Assembly: GCF_024868665.1 (NCBI RefSeq)
Contig: NC_079892.1
Span: 4,191,607 to 4,255,606, forward strand
Origin: Triplophysa rosa
Taxonomy: Eukaryota; Chordata; Actinopteri; Cypriniformes; Nemacheilidae
DNA length: 64,000 nt
Reading direction: 5' to 3'
The position numbers and the translations under genes are program-made. Under the pieces are notes generated by a model. The model was not told the DNA's origin, did not search any database, and worked only from the letters and a program-made list of their open reading frames with translations. Position 1 is the first letter of the stretch. Every line of letters starts with the position of its first letter. Shown in pieces: positions 59,769 to 64,000 of this stretch.

Positions 59769-61553
59769 CAACAACAAAAGTGCATGGGTTCGCCATTCTT
59801 TGTATAAACTTTGTAGGGATGCATATACACTTCTGTTACGATTCTGAACGATGTGAACTCTTTGGCTCTGTCTTTATTTAGACACAATAGTTACTTCCCC
59901 CTAGCGGCACAGAAATGACTCACATGTTGTGTCGTTTTAATATGCACGGACACTTCTTTACCTAAGTATTCAATTTATTTCTCTGATTGATACGTGTCAA
60001 GCGATAAGGTGATTTTGGATCCCGGCAGAGTCTGGAAAGCAAAAAAGACACAGAGGAATAAAAGCTGTCAGGCACACAAAGCAAGAAAAGAAGCAGGACC
60101 CTCTTAAGGACCTGATTGAGAACAGGAGAGAATCAATCAACTGAGCCCCTATGATTGACAGTCTGGCGAGGGGTGTTTTCTGCAAAAGTGTCAAACGCTG
60201 CACAATCGCATCCCCCCGTCTCTTTAGTGTCCTTCACCCTTTTATTCGCATATCATCATTCCTTCCATCTCGGCCAAATTACTCTTCTATCTCCTTCACA
60301 ATGGCTCCACTTTCTGTACTTCCACCGCTCTCTCTCGCTATCCCGTGACCGCCTCTGCTCTGCAATCTCTCTTTCTGGAGAAACTCTCTCCCATTTAAGA
60401 GCGCTGACTGACACTCCTTTAATCTTGCTGCTCTACAACCTTTACGGAAGAGGACGGGATGCGTTGCTGGCACACACGTACTAACAAAGAACCTCACCTC
60501 CCCTCCGCTCGGCTCTCCTATTTGTTTTCCGTAATATCACGCCGTACCGAGGAACAGAAAATGGCATCAGGATTCTGCCCTTAATCTTCAAACGACACCC
60601 AAGAAATGTGACACACAGTAAGATGCGTCTGTTTTAATTTAGTATCCAACTTCTCGGACTTCTCGGGTCACTTTGTAGTACACTTTGTACTTAACGAAAC
60701 TTTTCATGTCTTCCAAGTCTTATGGCCTGAAGCCTTTCTCTTGCTTTGACCCTTGCTTAGAGCAATAATGGTGTATGCGTTACTTTATTCAGGATGAGTG
60801 TTACATCTTGTTTTCACAGTGGACAGATCTTCAAAAGCCATTTTTAATCATTCATGACATTTCATCCAAACTCTGGCTTATTACATTGACCCTTACCCAT
60901 AATTCAATGAGACTTGATATATCATTGTTATCGACGTGACGCTTTGAACTTCGCCATTCAAACCTTGCTTTCTTCTGTTTTTTTATGTTTACTTTCGCTT
61001 GTGACATCCACAAAGAACGCGTCTGGGCTTTTACAGCGCATTTATCCTGTCAGCCGCAAATGGCAGAGTCCTCTGAGCTTGTGCTTTTGTAACCGAAGGA
61101 CATTATGCCTGCTCGGTTGTTGTTGCCAGCCTTTCTTTCCAGCAGTCTTGCTCTGTTTAGAATGGGATGGAAAGGGATTCTGGCAGCTGTTCCGATTGTA
61201 TCGTTTGCATGTGAGACCTCAGTGCTTGGCATCCGAGGATAACAGCTGTCACTCATCCAGCACTTTAAGACAATGACTACCAAGAAGACATATTGATTCT
61301 GAATGCAATGTGCCCTTGTTGGCCGGACATAGAACATTTTGCCTGATGGTGTGACAGGAAGAAAGAAGAAATGCCTATGAGATCTCTTCAATGTTTCAGT
61401 TTTTCTCTGAGACAGGAATGAGGTTTGATAGAGAGCAAAGGAGTCTTTTGCTTAATGGATAGTTTATTCAAAAATATTATTCAACAGGTAATATATAATA
61501 AAAATATGAAATTGCCCAAATTTGGACATAGGAGGTTTCCGCCCGACAGCGAC

Positions 61554-62030
61554 GATATGCTTAATGATTCGGGAAAATCTATTCATAAGGGGTCTGTGAC
61601 GAGGGAGGCGGGACGAGAGCCGTGGGAGGAGGAAGAGAGGCCGGTGGCGCGAGCGATAACGAGGATCAGCTGGGCGTCACACCGGCCTCGTATCACCCAC
61701 GGAGGAGATCGGAAGCATAAAAGGCCGAGCGACAGGAGGAAACGGCGAGAGAGGACCGGGCCCGGACATGTTAAGTTTTGTTTATGTTTGTGTGACTTTT
61801 TACTTACGTGTTATTGTTTATTTATTTGATTAAAGTTGTGGAATGTTCGCCGGTTCCCGCCTCCTTCCTTCCCTTTTATTGAGCTTTATTACAGGGTCGT
61901 GAAAGGTAAAATCATAATTGCTTCCTCTCACCCATGTCAAAAGTAGCAGTGTTGCAGATGTTGCTCATAATTTACCTACTGTAGAGTCAAGTTGCTTTTT
62001 TGATATGTGGTTAGCTACACTACGAGTAAA
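61554..62030 (+). repeat. Family D repeat, copy split by a solo LTR
   Basis: 61554-61594 and 61894-62030 together match the reverse complement of 53645-53832; the 299-bp LTR sits between them. A 5-bp GGGTC is duplicated at the junctions, and is present once in the uninterrupted copy. Confidence 0.8.
61595..61893 (+). mobile_element. Solo LTR of a retrotransposon (299 bp)
   Basis: Begins TGTGACGAGG and ends TTTATTACA, the TG...CA form of LTRs, and is flanked by the 5-bp direct repeat GGGTC (61590-61594 and 61894-61898). The GC-rich left half has a CATAAAAGG TATA-like motif near 61716; ATTAAA near 61830 could be a polyadenylation signal. No internal retroelement genes or second LTR are present, so it probably arose by LTR-LTR recombination. 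The superfamily cannot be told from an LTR alone. Confidence 0.8.
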
Positions 62031-62063
62031 AACTTATTCATCTCATGTTGATCAAAACTTGTA

Positions 62064-62112
62064 TCTCTTTCTTCTGCGAAACACAAAATAAGATATTTTG
62101 AGAAATCTTAAA
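62064..62112. repeat. Family A MITE core fragment
   Basis: CTTTCTTCTGCGAAACACAA followed by AATAAGATATTTTGAGAAAT matches the core only. Confidence 0.45.
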
Positions 62113-63518
62113 AAATCCAACTTGCAAAATGTTCTCCCTACAAAGATAAATAAGTAAATTGAACATAGAGTTTTTAGTTAAAGGAGTCAAATTATTGTTT
62201 TGCATATACTAAACAAAATCAACCTATGTTTCTAACAAAGATTCAGTTGTTGACTAGACGTAGATTCTTAACTTCTTGGCCAAAATGTGTCAGAAAGTTT
62301 GCCCAACTTACAAAACAGAGTATTCTGACCAAACAATATTGCAAGAGTTTGAAAGTTCCCAAGATGCATTGCAGCATGTTCAATTCTGCGTTTCTTATTA
62401 TTTTTTATTTTTAGTTTCACATGCCATCTCACATGTTTCTCTTCGAGAGTTGCAAATAAGATCACAGCAATGTCTCAAACGTGCTCAGATGCAGATTTCT
62501 TCAATATGAATTAAGCCCAAGTCATTTTTATAGCTTTAGTTTTGTTGTATACTGTCTGTTTGGATTCGTCCTACAAACTGTCTGAAAAACATCTCTGACA
62601 AAATGTTTTATTAAATGAAACAATACCGAACACTCGATAATGTCTTCTAAACTGTAACAGTGTTATTCTGGGTTGCACAGTCCTGTATTTTATTTCCAAA
62701 GCTGTCATAATGGGAACATTGTGTTTAAGAAGCCTAGATTTATGGTACAGGTTTAACAGCCACCCAATTGACAGTCAAGCAAGAGATCTCTTTAAAAAGG
62801 CACAACCTTGCCAAAAACTTTCCTGCCCAGGACTTGCCGTGTATCTTTTTAAGCCCAACACACAGAGATGTGAAACCATATAATTTTGAGCTGCTGAGAT
62901 TTTAAGGGCTGAATGTGAAGAGATATAACTAGGCCACTTACAGTAGACTGTTTTGTTTCAGAACGCATCTTAGGTGCGGCTTGCAGAAGAAAAAAAAAAT
63001 TCCTGTGTTTGTTTTTCTAAAACCTCTGAAGCCCATTTGACATTTTGATAATGTTTTGATAAATACTTCGGGGTGAGGATATAGCGGTAAGGTGTGACAT
63101 CTCGCTTTCCTAAAATGGATCAAAGGCAGCAAGTTTTCCTTATGAGCTTCCTGTGGCTTTTTGTTTGTGTTGTTTTAAGTTCAAGGGAAATGAAATATGA
63201 GAGCCGACTTAGTTTTTCGTTTTTAAAGATGTAAACACCAACAATAGCATCTGGTCCATGGTGTGTGACTGTACTTGGACCTATTGCTTTTCTTTGATAG
63301 ATGAACGCTTTCGCACCGTCCCCGAGAGAATAAGAATGATAAGAGAATGTACCTTTGCCAGTGTGTAGTGCCACTTTACTGTGAAATCGGGAGGCTGGTG
63401 CGCATAGATTTTTTGAGTCACTGTTTTACATTGACTTGATGTAGAAGCAGAGTGAAGTGAGTCAGTTTTACAACCCAGTTGGGGGAGGAGACCTCTTTTT
63501 CTCTTTATCCAATGTGTT

Positions 63519-63665
63519 CAAAGGAACAGTTTATAAAAAACAAAAATGTTATAATCATTTACGCCATCATTTTAGATCCTTCTGTGGGGCACAAAAGGAG
63601 AAGTTTGGAATGTTTCTTTATAATAAGAAAATTATGTCATAATTTACTCACCCTCATGCTTATTC
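63519..63665. repeat. Diverged family A-like fragment
   Basis: Contains CAAAGGAACAGTTTATAAAA, TGGGGCACAAAAGGAGAAGT and ATAATTTACTCACCCTCATG, loosely in family order. Confidence 0.35.
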
Positions 63666-63678
63666 TAGATATGTTCTT

Positions 63679-64000
63679 TTTTGGAAGATCTATTGACAGA
63701 AATGCAATATAATAAACATAACTATAGGTCTTCAGAGGTGTATAAAGACCTTACATAATGAAGTGTTATGTTTTTATTACCTTAGAATGAGCTATTTCTG
63801 TCTACATACACCGCGGGTCCCCTTACATGGAATTCGCCATGTTGTTTCTACAGTAGGTCTAAACGGACAAACTGCTCTACAGAAAGCGTTTCATGTTCGT
63901 TATCTCCTTCTGCAAAGAAGCAAAAATGTGACGACATCTTTGTCCTGTGAGAGATGCCGTTGTGCTTCGAAAAAAAGGGGGGGTGGAGTGAGCCGTTGGT
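63679..64000 (+). repeat. Family B repeat, cut by the window end
   Basis: Near-identical to 24872-25190: ATCTATTGACAGAAATGCAA, GACCTTACATAATGAAG, ACACCGCGGGTCCCC, CGGACAAACTGCTCT and GTGGAGTGAGCC. The rest lies beyond the window. Confidence 0.75.

Larger units (their letters stand above)
50416..64000. other. Right-hand non-coding interval
   Basis: No recognisable coding gene on either strand. It contains family A and B elements, a hAT-like short element, a solo LTR and its target repeat (listed separately). Non-repetitive balanced tracts (for example 52830-53000, 54400-54620, 55040-55400, 57200-57360) look unlike decayed DNA and may be conserved regulatory sequence. This would need alignment to other fishes. 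The next gene lies beyond the window. Confidence 0.4.

Noticed and set aside
61425..61829. 134-codon plus-strand ORF rich in Arg
   Set aside because: Most of it runs through the GC-rich half of the solo LTR; it is not a gene.

Overview
This window looks like nuclear DNA of a cyprinid-type teleost fish. It carries multi-exon genes with GT/AG introns, a RAG1/RAG2 locus in which RAG1 is split by introns (a teleost trait), and many short palindromic DNA transposons of the kinds that crowd carp and zebrafish genomes. No bacterial or organellar features are present.

Layout, left to right. (1) 780-1060 is a CpG-rich stretch that could be the promoter of a gene running leftward out of the window. 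(2) 3417-13349 (+) is a 15-exon gene. Its first two exons encode a Myb/SANT-like (trihelix-type) DNA-binding protein with a basic patch and a coiled coil. Its other 13 exons encode the vertebrate ACC-synthase-like PLP enzyme ACCS. All exons join in one frame and predict 925 residues, so this appears to be a DNA-binding/PLP-enzyme fusion. (3) 15481-17540 (+) is a three-exon, four-membrane-segment claudin-superfamily protein. (4) 18.4-30.6 kb is a non-coding interval with many transposon copies. (5) 30733-38346 (+) is rag1: a TATA-type promoter, a leader exon and three coding exons (1059 residues) with the catalytic D-D-E residues intact. (6) 39935-42360 (-) is rag2: one coding exon (527 residues) and one leader exon, convergent with rag1. 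(7) 45662-50415 (+) is iftap (C11orf74/NWC), the usual third gene of the RAG locus, whose last exon carries an apparent one-base frameshift. (8) 50.4-64 kb holds no recognisable gene but contains a solo LTR whose empty site survives in a related repeat 8 kb away.

RAG1 and RAG2 together form the V(D)J recombinase of developing lymphocytes. IFTAP is a cilium-transport factor that is only a neighbour. ACCS and the claudin-like gene have no evident role in recombination. TRAF6, which flanks RAG1 in many vertebrates, is not seen in the 13 kb upstream of rag1. Exon boundaries were placed by eye from splice signals, reading frame and remembered family motifs; none was checked against transcripts or databases.
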